Of a stretch of 64,000 nt of DNA, positions 35,676-48,700 are shown piece by piece; the stretch's first letter is position 1, and every line of letters starts with the position of its first letter. The DNA is taken from NCBI GenBank assembly GCA_910822075.1, contig CAJVGC010000001.1, positions 52,109,066 to 52,173,065 on the forward strand, read 5' to 3'. The position numbers and the translations under genes are program-made. Source of the DNA: Senecio squalidus (lineage: Eukaryota > Streptophyta > Magnoliopsida > Asterales > Asteraceae). The notes beneath the pieces are model-generated. The model worked only from the letters and a program-made list of their open reading frames with translations, was not told the origin of the DNA and did not search any database.

Positions 35676-36458
35676 AGAGGACGAGGAGAATTTGAGGGTT
35701 CTGGAAGACGGGTTTTACCCAAACTAAGCACGAAAGGATGGAACGAGGAGTCAAGCTAATGACTCGGGAAAAATGAGCGTTTTCGAGGGCAACCCGGTTT
35801 GTTGTATCTTTTCCTTTTACTTTTATTTTTCGTATTTATCTGTATGTTTTAAGTATTTTAAGATTTTTTGTTAAGTAGTTGGTATTGGGGATTAAAAACG
35901 AGCTAGTAAAACGAACAAGTGTTGGGGAAACAAAGAAACGGAAAAGAAAAAAAAACGTTGTCTAGTCAACCGTTGCCGCAGTAGGAGTGACTGCGACGCA
36001 GCGGTGGGGGTCACGGGTTAAAAAACCATATTCTTTCTTCTCTACCCACACAACTCACAAAACATAAAAACACACACACAAGGTGCGATTTGCAAAGAAT
36101 TTTTTAAGGATTTTTCAAAAATTCACCAATTCATAACATGAGGAGATCGATAAGTCTTTACAAACATAAATTTATCAATCTCTACATGTAATTAGGATTT
36201 ATACCTTATAATTGAATTGGGGGAAAACCTAGGGTTTGAGTAATTAGGCCTAATCTGTGAAATTGACTTAGGGGAACATTGTAGTTGTTGTTTATGTGTG
36301 AATCATATGTTTGATTGAATGATTTAACGGGTAAAACATGGAAAACAAATGTTGGGCGAACTGGGGCACCGTTGCGCCGCAGTGACCTTGAGTGCGACGT
36401 AACGGGGGAGCAGACCAGGAAAAATTATTTGTTGTTAACGGTTTTTAGTGGTTGTATG
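35676..36458 (+). other. G2 spacer before the env-like ORF
   Basis: No ORF is supported. Contains CTGCGACGCAG at 35991-36001 and relatives (CCGTTGCCGCAG, GTTGCGCCGCAG near 36370), and an A-rich leader. Confidence 0.5.
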
Positions 36459-37809
36459 TTGGGTAAACGACAAGCTGCCGAGGAAACTTCGGAAGGAGCA
36501 ATCGAGCGGACAACAACAAGGGGGGTACCTATGCCTCCTAAGGTTTCAGAGGAAGCATTGTTGATAAGGCCCGAGCAACATCCTTGGCTAAACTAGCCCG
36601 GATGCTCAGAAAACCGAAATATTGAGTTAAATAACAAGTTGGTGACGATGCAAGATAAGCCCATTAGTCAACCAAGGTTTTTGAGTTGGTATGTGTGTAA
36701 TAAGATTGGGATTAGGGATGATTTGGACGAGTTTTTGATGACAGGGTTTGTGCAAGATGAAGAAGACTCGGTTGAGATTCTGGTGTGGAAAAGGGCGTTT
36801 GAAATTAGGGAGAACTCGTACGGTGAATGGTGCTTGGAATTCTATTCAAGCCTTAAACTTGATAAGCTACCGAAACCAAATTTTCTTTTTAGGAATCCGG
36901 TTATTAGTCTTCGATTAGGAGGAGTTGAGCACAAGGTTACGATTGTTCAATTTGGGGTTTTAACGGGTTGTACACACCGGAAGATGAGGAAATGGATATA
37001 TGGATTGGTATGTCAAGGAAGGGGAGTTGAATTACGATAGAGTCAAGAAGAGGACGGATAGAGTTTGGAATGATATGTCAGGAAATGAAAAATATGTATC
37101 ATCAGTGAGTCGGGCCAAGAGCATTAAATCTCCGATCTTGAGGGTGGTCCATAAGATGTTAGCTTATTCTTACCTACATCGATCGTCTCAACACGACAAG
37201 GTGTACATTGAATACTTGTGGCTTTTGGATTTGTTTTCTTGGAGGGATCCGCAAAGGTACGAAAATGTACCTTGGGTGTTAGCATGTTATATGGAGGAGA
37301 AGGGACCGGAGCGACAAAAGAATAGCCCAATGTTATGCGGACATTTCATTACAAGGATAGCAAGAAGCTTAGGTCTTGCTACTTCCGCAAACATAAGCTT
37401 TTGTAGCCCGGCAATCGGATGGAGATGGATAACGAAACATGATTTGGCTTCTTCGGAATTGATTGCACCATCGGGAAGAATCATTGATGAGGAGGGGGGA
37501 CAAGAACAAGAACAACAAGTTTCACCACCTCCACCTCCACCTCCAAGAAGCGGTGGTAGTAATATGCGGGATGAGAGTTACCGGATTGGTCGGGAGATAG
37601 ATGGGAAACGTAGGGATTTGCGAAGTATGGGCGGCTATTTGGAATACCATATGGATCGATATCAGCTGACTTAGGAGGCAATAGCGCAGCAATACCATGC
37701 GATTCAGGCAGTTTCTTCGAGTGGGTGGCCTCCATACAACCCGCCACCGCTGCTCCCAACGTACCAGCCCGAGCAAGGAGATGAAGACGACGAAGACGAT
37801 GAGGACTGA
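36459..37809 (+). pseudogene. G2 env-like ORF (Athila ORF family)
   Basis: ATG at about 36459 (M-L-G-K-R-Q-A-A-E-E-T). A TAG at 36594 is followed by an open stretch with P-R-F-L-S-W-Y-V-C-N-K, W-C-L-E-F-Y-S-S-L-K and F-G-V-L-T-G-C-T-H, similar in layout to the post-pol ORF that Arabidopsis Athila elements carry. A frame change lies near 37010. The C-terminal proline run P-P-P-P-P-P-P-R and a late TAG at 37672 precede an acidic end at 37809. No clear signal peptide or membrane segment is seen, so an envelope role is not supported by sequence. Confidence 0.6.
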
Positions 37810-37835
37810 AGTTGTTGTCTGTACATCAATGAGCC

Positions 37836-38130
37836 GGGGGGGGGGGGGGGGGGGGGTCGGTTGATGTTTATTTGTTGGTTCCGAGTTGGACATGTTTGAA
37901 CAATTTAACTTTTATGTCGTGTCAGTTGGTCGTGAACTATTTTTATTTTCTTGTTTGTGTGCTTGGTTTTTAATTAACGAGTTGGGGGGGGGGGGGGGTC
38001 GGTTGATGTTTATTTGTTGGTTCCGAGTTGGACATGTTTGAACAATTTAACTTTTATGTCGTGTCAGTCGGTCGTGAACTATTTTTATTTACTTGTTTGA
38101 GTGCTTGGTTTTTAATTAACGAGTTTGTTT
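37836..38130 (+). repeat. 142-bp tandem duplication, each copy led by a G run
   Basis: G21 (37836-37856) then TCGGTTGATG..., and G15 (37984-37998) then the same TCGGTTGATG... at 37999. The unit of 142 bp is nearly identical through TTAATTAACGAG. The G runs may derive from a polypurine tract. Confidence 0.9.
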
Positions 38131-38801
38131 ATTTGTGGTGTATAAGTTTAAAAAATTTGGCAGTAAGTTCAGCACCGTGTGGAATCAAGTCGGAAAATCA
38201 AGAGACGTCAAACGACTACGCACGGGTTTTATCTTCTTTTCCTTATTTATTTTTGTATTTTTAGTTTCGTAATTTCCCTTCGGTTTTATTTCTTTTTAGT
38301 TGAACACATTAGGGAAAATGTGTTGTAAAATAAGACAAAAATCGGTTTATTAACTAGTAAACTATTCGAAATGGAGTTTAAAGATTAAATCTCACACATT
38401 GGCTTGATTCTTTATGCATAACTATTTGGGGTGTTAACCATATTCAAAAGGAATGGTTACACGGTTGGGTAATTAGAGAAATCTGGTATTCGAAAGGAAC
38501 ATGGTTTTACATAAGAAGTAAATCAACATTTCGTACTTAGATAAGATCATACATTCGTAAACGGTTCAAGCAAGCGTCTTTCTTAATCTTGAATTACAAA
38601 CAATAATCAAATCGTTACTTTTAGTGAATTTATAAAAAAACCCCACTTTGTTACTTGTCATTTGTTAATCTAATTACTCAATTTACTATAGTCCATGTGT
38701 TCGAACCTGAATTTGCCAATACTATACTACGATCGATAAGGGTACATTTTCTGGTGTCGTAGTCTAGAGTAAGTGTATTTTGGAAAACTAGATTTTGCAC
38801 A
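38131..38801 (+). repeat. G2 3' untranslated end and 3' LTR
   Basis: The LTR end TTTTGCACA at 38801 matches the 5' stub. The LTR start is not certain; TGTTGTAAAATAAG at about 38321 is a candidate, preceded by the purine-rich AGGGAAAATG. Confidence 0.55.
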
Positions 38802-38931
38802 TCACCCTACATAACATATATTAAACCTGTAGTATCAACAGAAAAGCAATAAGCTATGATCTTAGGATATTCTTCTTCTTCTTCATCTACTGCATTGATC
38901 CTATGATTATATGTTCTTAAATACGGCTTGT

Positions 38932-39827
38932 TTATGTTGGTCCCATAAGAGGAAGCTTCTGCTTTTCTGTTCGGTCATCCGTCTTCTTTTGTAAGTTCAT
39001 GTCTTCTTCCAGCCGGATGAACCTTAACGTTCTGTTCCTAGCTTCATCTAGGTTCCTGCATGGGTTCATTACGAGATCCTGATAAAACTGATTATCTCTT
39101 TTAAGTCCCATCTTCAAAGCTTGGACCGCAGTGGCATGTCCAGATTTGGGATCCCTAAGGCTTCTCTCCCAAACCTTATGAAATCCCTAAGCCATTCATT
39201 ATGAGCTTGAGTTACCCTGTAAAGGTTAGTAATCAACTTTTCGAAGGTCCTGCTGCAAGAAAATTGATTATTAAACAGATTGATCATATGAGCAAAAGAA
39301 GTAATTGAATAAGGAGGAACATTGAGTAGCCATTTTAAGGATGCTCCTGTTAAGGTTTCTCCAAAGCCCTTGCATAAACAAGCTTCTTCGAGATCAGCTG
39401 GAATGGGTATGATCTCCATTCTTTCCCTATATTGAGTGACGTGTTCCTCTGGATCAGTTGTTTCATCATATGGCTTCATGCTTGGAGTCTGAAATCGCTT
39501 TTGGATCTCAGCATTGCATATTGGTGGAGCGAATCTTGAGACGTTATGATCCATTGGAGACATCTCTAGGAAAGGTTGTACTACACCAGGTACGATGGTG
39601 ATCATAGCTTTCAACTTCTCCAATTCCCTCGCCATACTCGGGCTAATACCGGAATCCTGCGAATTGTTAGTTTCAGCAGGAAATATATTTGACATGTTAC
39701 CTGTACCAAGTATTTGACGTGATGATCTTTGAATATTTTCATGATCACGCATCTTCGGGACCATGGTTTCGTAGATTGGTTCAGACACTCTTGTTCCAGT
39801 CGTAGGAGTTTGATCTCCTGGGTACAT
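38932..39827 (-). pseudogene. G1 gag
   Basis: Retrotrans_gag-like: M-K-P-Y-D-E-T-T-D-P-E-E-H-V-T-Q-Y, A-S-L-K-W-L-L-N-V-P, I-N-L-F-N-N-Q-F. A frame change at 39117 links to F-Y-Q-D-L-V-M-N-P-C-R-N-L-D-E-A-R-N-R. Both parts together resemble Tat Gag. The sequence beyond 38932 toward G2 has stops. Confidence 0.75.
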
Positions 39828-40282
39828 TTCTTAAGAGGAAGTATCAAAGTTCAAGTTCCTTCCTTGTAGAGGAGTTGATCTTGGAATGACAGGATCTGTC
39901 ATTCTAGCCTTGATACCATCCATCTCTCTCTTCAGTTCATTATTTCCCTTCTCTATCCTCTTGTAATGCTCTGTTACCTGTGAGAACATTGTGAGAACAT
40001 GAAAGCAATATGATTGTTAGAAACAACAGGAGGATCAGGAAGAGATACCTTGGATCCAGATAAACTGAATCCTGTAGAGATTGTCTTTTTCTGAGTGTTA
40101 TTAAGCTTCGGAAACGAGGGTGATGATCCAATGGGTTTGGTGGAAGATGGTACTGAGGCTGAGGTTGTGGATGTTGATGAAACAAAAGTTGACTTTTCAC
40201 GAGATGCCATTTTCGTAAAGACTTTTGAAAAAAATCGATTAATAAAACTTTTAACAAAGTTTTGATGATAAAAAGCACCACT

Positions 40283-40301
40283 CTCCCCACGATGGGCGCC
40301 A
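40283..40301 (-). other. Primer-binding site of G1
   Basis: On the element strand TGGCGCCCATCGTGGGGAG, the class found in Tat-type elements, next to the LTR edge TGTTTTGATC at 40305. Confidence 0.75.
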
Positions 40302-40304
40302 AAT

Positions 40305-40500
40305 TGTTTTGATCAAAAATTATCTAGGACAATTTCGTGATCAAATTAGTTAAATGAGGTAAAGTGTTGTGGTAATCTGATTAATGATATATAGTATAAT
40401 GCGATTGTTCTTTTTACTATTTGACAAGACCAAGTATATATGAAATTTGATTGAGATATATAGTATAATGCGATTTTTCTTTTTATTAAATTTTTTTTCT
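40305..40500 (-). repeat. G1 5' LTR (extent uncertain)
   Basis: Begins TGTTTTGATCAAAA beside the PBS. Holds GATATATAGTATAATGCGAT twice (about 40388 and 40450). The outer end is unknown because no second LTR was found. Confidence 0.5.
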
Positions 40501-40857
40501 AAGATACTAAACCTCAAACTCGTGACATATGGAATATGAAAAATCTAAATATTGAAACCATCAAACCGAAGGTTACTAGTATAATGCAATTGTTCGAATA
40601 ACAGATAAAACCTTTTTTACTTTGTTACTTGTCTGATTTTCATTTTGAGTTTATTTGAATCTATAAAATACTAATCGTTATTCTATATTTACTTAATGTA
40701 AAGTATATAACATGTAAATGAAAGTTATAAACACAATACAAACAAACATAGTAAGAAGTGACAAGATCAAAACGAAACTGTAAATGTAAAATTATTGTTA
40801 AAATTTGAATATATTATTCATAATAAAAATAATCTTTCTTAAAATAATGCGTACAAA

Positions 40858-40929
40858 GGTTCTATGGTGTAGTGGTTAGCACTCTGGACTTTGAATCCAG
40901 CGACCTGGGTTCGACTCCCGGTAGGACCT
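40858..40929 (+). tRNA. tRNA-Gln (UUG)
   Basis: 72 nt. Acceptor arm GGTTCTA pairs with TAGGACC (one G-U). The anticodon arm CTGGA-CTTTGAA-TCCAG gives anticodon TTG, read as glutamine (codon CAA). The T arm contains GGTTCGACTCC (B box), the D arm TGGTGTAGTGG (A box). No intron and no encoded CCA, as in plant nuclear genes. It is intact and lies in 500 bp of otherwise unremarkable AT-rich DNA. Confidence 0.97.
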
Positions 40930-40934
40930 TTTTT
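40929..40934 (+). terminator. RNA polymerase III terminator
   Basis: A run of T immediately after the tRNA gene. Confidence 0.8.
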
Positions 40935-42720
40935 ATTTTTGTCTTTAAAGTTTAGCACTATCAATCTGCAAAACAATAATTCAATGAACTTAATTTTAAA
41001 AAAAAAACAAATGTGTTAATGGATGGTAAAGAATGATCCTGTACATATTATTTATGTACTGTATTTTTATTGAAATAAACAAACAGACTCAACGTCACAC
41101 GTTCTCCAAGTCCGAAGGGATCCAATGCCCAACTACATACTCTTCCCGGAATTGTGTTATTGGAGCCGAGTCAGGAATGGGCCGTTGAGGACACCCACCT
41201 TCACCGGTTAGAGAGGCCCTCTATAATACCTTAAGAAAAGATGTTCACATGGCCAGAAAAGACACTGTCATAGGAACTTAGACCACCTACGCGCTGGTGA
41301 AAACTACCTCGACCGGATCAGAGTAAACAACAATATCGAATACAAAATACACATGTTTGAACAAATTTTTAAGGTTGTAGAAGGCATGTGCGGATGCTCA
41401 TCACAAGCGTACATGCCCATATCTTTTGCATAACCATATTTATATACAAAAGCATGTCAAGCTCCAATGGTTAGAGACTGCGTATGATATATAATCCCTC
41501 ACATATATACTATTTTCTATAATAACCCGAGTTTTTCTGAATAACCTTAAACCCAATACATGTATGCGTCCCAAAAAATTAGGTTTCGTATTTTTCGAAA
41601 AATATAAATATATACTACCCATTACTACTACTTCATTTAGGTAATTACAAAACTAAAGAAATGAAAACAAACTTACAAATTATTTTGGTTAATGATACAT
41701 TTTAGCCTTTATTCATTTCATGTTAATATGGACCTCGACCTTGTTAACACTTTGAGTATGTCGGGTCAACCTGATTAACCCAACTACAATGCAAAAACCC
41801 AAAAGACACGCGATTGTGATAACCTTATTCAGGTTCAGGTCTAATCAATCAGGTCAAGTCGGGTTATTTTGTCACCCATAATAATAACAATCATAACAGT
41901 CACGCGATTATATGACTAAGGCATCAAAAGAGTTTATAACAGTCCGTTAATTGGACAAAACAGTTACAGTCAATATGCACTCCATTTCACTTAGATATCT
42001 AGTTTTTGTTTTGGGGCGCTTCCGTCAGATACCCGCTAGCCCTAGGGACTCGACCCCTAGGATTCCACAAGTTGGGCGACCCCCTCGACCCCGCTATTTT
42101 TGAAAACAGGATGTTATTGGTATCCCAAATCTAACACAATAATCATATCCTCAATTACACTAAATTAAATACCTTGAGTTTATTTATGTGCGTTTGGGGT
42201 CAATAATATGGTTGAGATAGGACAAGCCAACTTGAAGTGTTGTTGGTTGTTTATTTATTTCTGCAAGTAGGAGAAGTTAATACGCAAGTAGCCATGGCAG
42301 GTTGCCTTATAATTAGGTGCATGAATGCACCACTGAATATGATGTGTTAGAAGCCTTTGATGAAATCTCTTACGACTTTCCTCATTATACACTAGCATTA
42401 CAGAATTACTTCAATCTGTTTCTTCTTATATTATACAAAATTGAAGTATATGGACAAAAACGACCATTTTTATAAGAAGGTGATTTGTACATCATAAATT
42501 ATTTTACACACTACATACACGTATTGTGTGTTGTTTGTTGTGTGAAATAATTTCTCTAATGCACAAATTATCACGTATTTTTTTCGTGACGAAGATAATA
42601 ACGATGACCATGACAAGGATAGATGGCTAATTGAGACTCAAAAGGTCCCTTTTGGTTTTAATTTGCTTACCCATGACCCATCACCAAGTGGCTTTGATGT
42701 TTGTCCCTTAGATATTATAC
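40935..42720. other. Intergenic region, nothing recognised
   Basis: AT-rich DNA. 41050-41340 is less AT-rich (GGAGCCGAGTCAGGAATGGG and neighbours) and could be old element debris, but shows no ORF or terminal structure. The last 400 bp should contain the WRKY promoter. Confidence 0.4.
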
Positions 42721-42722
42721 AT

Positions 42723-42730
42723 TATATATA
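42723..42730 (+). promoter_or_regulatory. Possible TATA box of the WRKY gene
   Basis: TATATATA about 60 bp before the chosen ATG at 42786. The short distance makes it a weak call. Confidence 0.3.
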
Positions 42731-42785
42731 ATCCTTTTTATATGTCACTAACCAAATATTGTACCCAAAAACAATTCAAATCAAC

Positions 42786-45700
42786 ATGACCGATTACATG
42801 GCAGCTGAGACCGGTGGTAAGAGAGGCTCGACATCATCACCACCACCACAACGAAGAGTTCCACCTATGATAACACTCCCACCACGGTCTTCTTTAGATA
42901 ATTCTATCCCCGGGCTTAGCCCAGGCCCTATGACACTTGTTTCCAACTTCTTCTCTGATCACTACCCTGACGCTGATATTCACACTTTTTCTCAGCTTCT
43001 TGCCCATGTCCCGCCTTCCCCTGCCACCCAAAAACTGCCTTCTAGTTCATCGTTAAATTGTCAAAAATCGTCAGAAGCATACCAGCAAAATCAACTGTTG
43101 GATTTGGAGTTTAGTTCCTATGGAATATTCTCAACTCTTCAGGTATTGGGTTCTTGCTTAAGACATGGCAATATATTAAATATGTCGATTTGGGTTGTAT
43201 TTTATTTTTAAAAAGCCAAAATAACAGTAAAACTTCCTATAGTTTAAATTGATATGCTTAAAACACTTCCACAAATAACTTTTCCAATAGTATTTAATAT
43301 AATACATTATCTCTAATTTAAGAAATCCGAAGACTCGGCAACAACTCAAACATCAGAGCCTGAGGACTCTGGGATCGAGTCACTAGACAATGTTTCGGTT
43401 TCTCAGTCTGGTAAATCGAAGCCCGAACCTGTAGTATCTCTAACTAAGCAGGGAAGTGATGGGTACAATTGGAAGAAATACGGGCAGAAACAAGTAAAAA
43501 CAAGCGAGCTTCCTCGTACCTACTACAAATGCAATCAAATTAACTGCTCTGTAACAAAAAAAGTTGGGCATTTTCTTGATGGGAATATCAGTGAGATCAT
43601 CTATAAAGGTCAGCACAACCATGAGCTCCCTCTGCTTCGCAAACGAGCCAAAGATGGTGCAACCATTGACCAACGCATAAGTTTTGTTGAAGAACCAGCA
43701 GACACCTGTCAACAAGTTAACTATATGGCGGCGAATGATGTGCCCACTGATTCAGAAAATTGGAAAAGAAGGCAAGTTGCATACATTTTGTATTGCTTAA
43801 AATTATTTCATAAGATGGAACTATTTAAATTATGATGTTATATATTAAACATTTCAAATGTTTTTTTGATGATATTTTCTGATGGAGTACAGAAAGATGG
43901 AGGTCGGGTGTGTCGACCGCACTAGATCGTCTCATGTGATGATGACTGAAACGAAAATTGTAGTTCAGACAAGAAGTGAAGTTGATATTTTAGACGATGG
44001 TTTCAAGTGGCGAAAATATGGGCAAAAAGTGGTGAAGGGGAATACTTATCCCAGGTAATGAATTTTCATCTTATACCATGCTATACATTAATAGTTTATA
44101 AGGAGAATTAAAGTTAAGATATATGTTGCTTATATAGCTATATATCTAATTAGATTGTCAAACAACATGCAGCGGAAATAATTAGAATCAAACACATAAT
44201 TCAATATTAACTAAATTAAGAATTGTACATTTGTTGTTGATTTAGCTCGTTTAGGATTTATAATAAAATCCTACTCGAGGCTTGTACACAACACCTTCTT
44301 TAGCAACAGACTTGTATGCTAGTACACGTTTATTATCATCACAACTCTTAAACTCGAAATATAACAAAACCAAAACCCTTTAGGTTTTGTAAACTGATCG
44401 AATTGAGGAAGGATATAATCAATTAGGCTTAAGATCCCTAATTGATTTATGGTGTAGGAAAATGATGAGCATGGTGTTCCTTATATAGTCAAACATTACT
44501 TTGGAGTCTAAGTTGTATTATAATTAGAAAACCTCCATAATTACATAATACATACTCTTTTAATTAAATATTACACTTAACATATTAAGTAATAGATAAT
44601 AATTAATAAACATATAGTCATCTTTAAATGTTAATGTGTGCAACCCCGTAGGCTCACATATTTATAGGCACACATTTTATTTGACGTGTTCAAATACCAA
44701 CAGCTCTCACTTTGAGCATGTCTCAATAAATGTGGTAACATTGGTTAGCGTCTATCAACACGGCCAATACTCCTATAAATACACGAGTGAAGTTTCCAAA
44801 AGTAACTGTGAGTCTATGTTTGAGTTTTTACTATCCTTTTGTTACAGATACTTTAGGTCATTCCATCTTTTAACTTATGTTTCTCATTTTGCGAATTACT
44901 TAAGATTACCAAATCATATCGAGACATATCTAGATTAATTTGGGTCTGGCCAGACATACATCTTTAAGTATTCATGAGTGGCCCAGTAGTATCATACTTC
45001 GGTTGCAAGCTGAATGAACAAATCTTGTCTTGAATACAAGCGTTAGCCATGTATTTCATTATATTACCAAAAATAGTCTTTTTAGTATCGTTATTCAGGA
45101 TAGGTAGAACTATAATCAAATAATATATTCCATACATGTGTAACTTCTTGCATCGCAAGTCTAGGAACAAGTAACCAATCATATATAATTATACTTAATG
45201 ACTAAGATCCAATATAATTCATTGATGGGATAATCCAGTACGCATCTTGTGGATACTATGTGAGTTGGTGATTCAATCTGACCAAACACTTAGATATTAT
45301 CTTAATTTAATTATATTCCCATATAATTAATCGACAACTGATATTTAGAATAATAATATATGCTAAAATTATTATTCAAGGCTTAAAACATGAAAAATAT
45401 GATACAATTAATATAATAAATGAAAAAACTCATATATCAAATATTTATTTTATTTAATAATAAAAAAATTTATTACATCCTTTATCCATATACTAAACAC
45501 AGATCTACATGTGATTACTAGCTAAACGAAGTCCTATACCCTCAGCATGGTGAGTTAGTTTCGATTTTGACAAAGCCTTCGTAAAGGGATCAGCTAGATT
45601 ATCATCTCTGTGAACTTTGAGTAAATTGAGTTCAGTTCACCTTATTCGATTTGCTCACGAACATAGTAATATCTCTGATGGTAGTGTCTGACTCCTTTCT

Positions 45701-48700
45701 GAACACCGGGTTCATTGGTTATGATAATTGCTCCAGAATTTTCGAAATACATATCCATTGGAGATTTATTTGTGGGAACCACGTCAATCCCAGAAATAAA
45801 TTTCGTATCCAAACAGCTTCCATGGCATTTTTCGAAGATGCAATGTACTCAGATTCTATTGTAGACATGGTTGTATCTCAAATACGGCGTCACAATATCT
45901 AATATCTTTTAGATCATCCTCATGATTTCCACTATAAACAAGAACCATATCTTTAGTAGCCCTAAGGTACTTAAGAAATTTCTTGACAACAATCCAATGG
46001 TTTTCACCGGGATTCTGTTGGTATCTACTTACAATGTTCTGTGCGAAAGCCACATCTGGTCTATACATGATAGATCCTACTTCTGAAGCATAAGGTATCC
46101 TCTGCATGAACTCCACCTTCTGAGGGGTAGAAGCACATTGCGTAATACTCAAGTCAAGTCGTTCTTGCATTGGCACATTTCCACGCTTAGAATTTTCCAT
46201 ATTAAATCGCTTTAATATTTTTTCAATGTAAGCCCTTTGACTTAGTTTGATTAACCGCTTTTGTCTATCTCTAGATATCTTGATTCCTAAAATGAATGCC
46301 GCTTCTCCTAAATCTTTCATGACGAAACACTTTCCAAGATAAGAGTTAACATCTTGTAACATTGGAATGTGATTTCCCATAATCAATATGTCGTCTACAT
46401 ATAAGATTAGGAAAGTAACGTTACTCCCACTGGTCTTTTGATATACACATGGCTCATCGGCATTTTGAGTAAAACCAAATTTCTTGATTTCCTCATCAAA
46501 TCGCTTACTCCAACTTCGTGGTGCTTGCTTAAGTCCATAAATGGATCTCTTAAGTTTGCACACTTTGTTGGGGTTTAATGGATCAATAAAACCTTCTGGT
46601 TGATTCATATAGACTTCTTCGTCTAAATAACCATTCAAGAAAGTTGCCTTGACATCCATTTTCCATATCTCATAGTCATAGAACGTCGCTATAGCTAAGA
46701 GAATTCTAATAGCTCTTATATTTTCCATTGGGGAGAATGTTTCTTCATAATCTATACCATAGGCTTGAGTAAAACCTTTTTCCACGAGACGAGCTTTATA
46801 GATGTGTCTATTGTCGTCCATGTCGGTCTTTATTTTAAAAAGCCATTTACAATCCACCGTTTTGGTATTTGGAGGACGATCAACCAAATTCCAAACGTCG
46901 TCGTCTTTCATGGATTACATCTCCACATTCGAAGCCTTAAGCCATTTTTCAGAGTCAGGCCCTGATAATGCAACTTTGAAGGTTCGAGGTTCATTAAGAT
47001 CTCCTAATACATGTTCCTCATTTCCTAAAGCTACATTTAGGTTTAGTTTGTGAGGTGAACGTATTGTCCTTTTGTACCTACGAATTGGAGTAACATCAAC
47101 TTGAGGATGAGACAAAGGCATAACATGAGGCTCAATCGCCCCCCCCCCCCCAATTGATGTTCACCACTATGAGTAGAATTTGATTCATCTTCCTCTTGAA
47201 TCTCATCAAGGTCTACTATCCTCCCACTGTTTTCTTGAACGATAAGCTTCGTTTCGAAAAAATCGGCAGAACGTGCAACTTTAACAGTTTGTTCGATAGG
47301 ATTATAGAAGTAGTAACCCATCGTTTCCTTTGGGTATCCTACAAAGATACACTTGATCTTTGTTCGAGTTTGTCAGGCGTATCACGCTTCACAAGTGCCT
47401 CACGACCCCAGACCTTTAAGTAAGACAGATTAGGGACTTTTTCGTACCATATTTCATACGGTGTCTTATCAAGTTTCTTAGTTGGAACGATATTGAGAAT
47501 GCGTACAGCAGAATCTAGAGCATAATCCCAAAAAGATAATGGAAGAGTTTTAAGGTTCATCATCGATCTAACCATGTCAAGCAATGTTCAATTACGCCTC
47601 TCTGGTACACCATTATAATGTAGAGTATAGGGAGGAGTAAGATGTTGGACAATTAAACGTGCTTGAAGATGTTACTTAAACTCTTGGCTTAAGTATTCAC
47701 CACCACGATCCGATCGAAGAATCGCCGAGTTGATTTTCTACTTCGTTTTGGAAAACTTTGAATGTTTCAAACACCTCATGTTTATGTTTAAGCAAGTAAA
47801 CATAACCATAACGGCTGAAATCATCTGTAAATGTTGCAATATAGCTAGCATCATTCTTTGACGCATGTCTAAAGGGACCACATATGTATGATTCCCAATA
47901 GATCAGTTGCTTTTTGAGTTTGATGCGGAAAGGGTTTCCTTTCCGTTTTGCCCAATACGCAAGATTCTCATTTATCAAATGAATCATCACTTGATTTTAA
48001 AAGCCGTTCACGTTAAAGCCTTTCAATGCGATGCTTGCCTATGTGTGCAAGACGACAATGCCATAAATAATTTGAGTCTAAGTTAGACTTGACTCGTTTA
48101 GTGCTAATATTAAACATAGAGTTATTATTTAAAGACGAATAATCATGCAAATCTATTTCAAAGATACCATTAATATCAATGGCATTAAAATAATGAACAT
48201 TATGTTTGGAAACAGAAATATCAAATTCAGTGAAACAATTAGTGAATCCATTATTCTTTAAAACATAAACTAAAACAATTCCCTAACAATAGTAGGTGCA
48301 TAATGACAATTGTGTAAAACAAGAATTATGCCCGAGGGTAAATGTAAGTCAAAACTTCCCATGGCTTCCACAACTGCACATATGCCATTGCCTACGTACA
48401 GGTACAGAGATCCATTCTTCAGCTTCTTCTTTTCTCTAAATCACTGTAATGAATTACAAATATGAGTACCACAACCAGTGTCACATACCCAAGAATTTAT
48501 TTTAGAGAAAGAATATAACTCTATAGTGAATACCTGAAGTTCTGGCGTTACCGACTCGCTTCTTAGTTTACATCAGCTAAATACTTAGGACAGCTCCTTT
48601 TCCAATGTCCCACCATTCCACAGTGGTGACATCCATCATCCTTAGCAGGATGCTCCTTTTTAGCTGTAGGGGTACGCTTAGGCTTGGAAGCATACACAAC

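Larger units (their letters stand above)
30150..38801 (+). mobile_element. Athila-type Ty3/gypsy element G2, nested in G1
   Basis: PBS TGGCGCCGCTGTCGGGGA at 30182-30199 is the Athila/Tat type. Gag, protease, RT-RNase H and integrase follow in gypsy order, then an env-like ORF. The last 23 bp of the 3' LTR (38779-38801) are repeated exactly at 30150-30172, so the 5' LTR survives only as a stub. Flanks on both sides are G1 protease and G1 gag. No target duplication is visible, as expected if the left end was lost. Internal stops are present in most ORFs. Confidence 0.85.
26471..40500 (-). mobile_element. Ty3/gypsy Tat-type element G1, degenerate, split by G2
   Basis: Order on the minus strand: LTR start 40305, PBS 40301-40283, gag 39827-38932, (G2 insertion 38801-30150), protease 30143-29685, RT 29460-28787, RNase H, second RNase H 27997-27671, integrase 27674-26557. 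Integrase after RT shows Ty3/gypsy, and the second plant-type RNase H plus the TGGCGCCC PBS point to the Tat clade. Many stops are present. The 3' LTR was not found. Confidence 0.8.

Noticed and set aside
36459..37809. True viral-type envelope gene
   Set aside because: No signal peptide, cleavage site or transmembrane segment is visible; only the position and the Athila ORF similarity suggest env-like.
39940..40302. ORFs 39940-40302 and 39974-40210 on the minus strand
   Set aside because: They lie in the G1 leader between PBS and gag and overlap each other in different frames; no domain. Could be part of a gag leader peptide at most.
42001..42110. GC-richer stretch thought to be an rRNA or tRNA remnant
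   Set aside because: No clover-leaf or rRNA core sequence could be traced.
44964..45182. ORFs in the C4 3' region (44636-45182)
   Set aside because: Short, no domain, inside LTR-like non-coding sequence.
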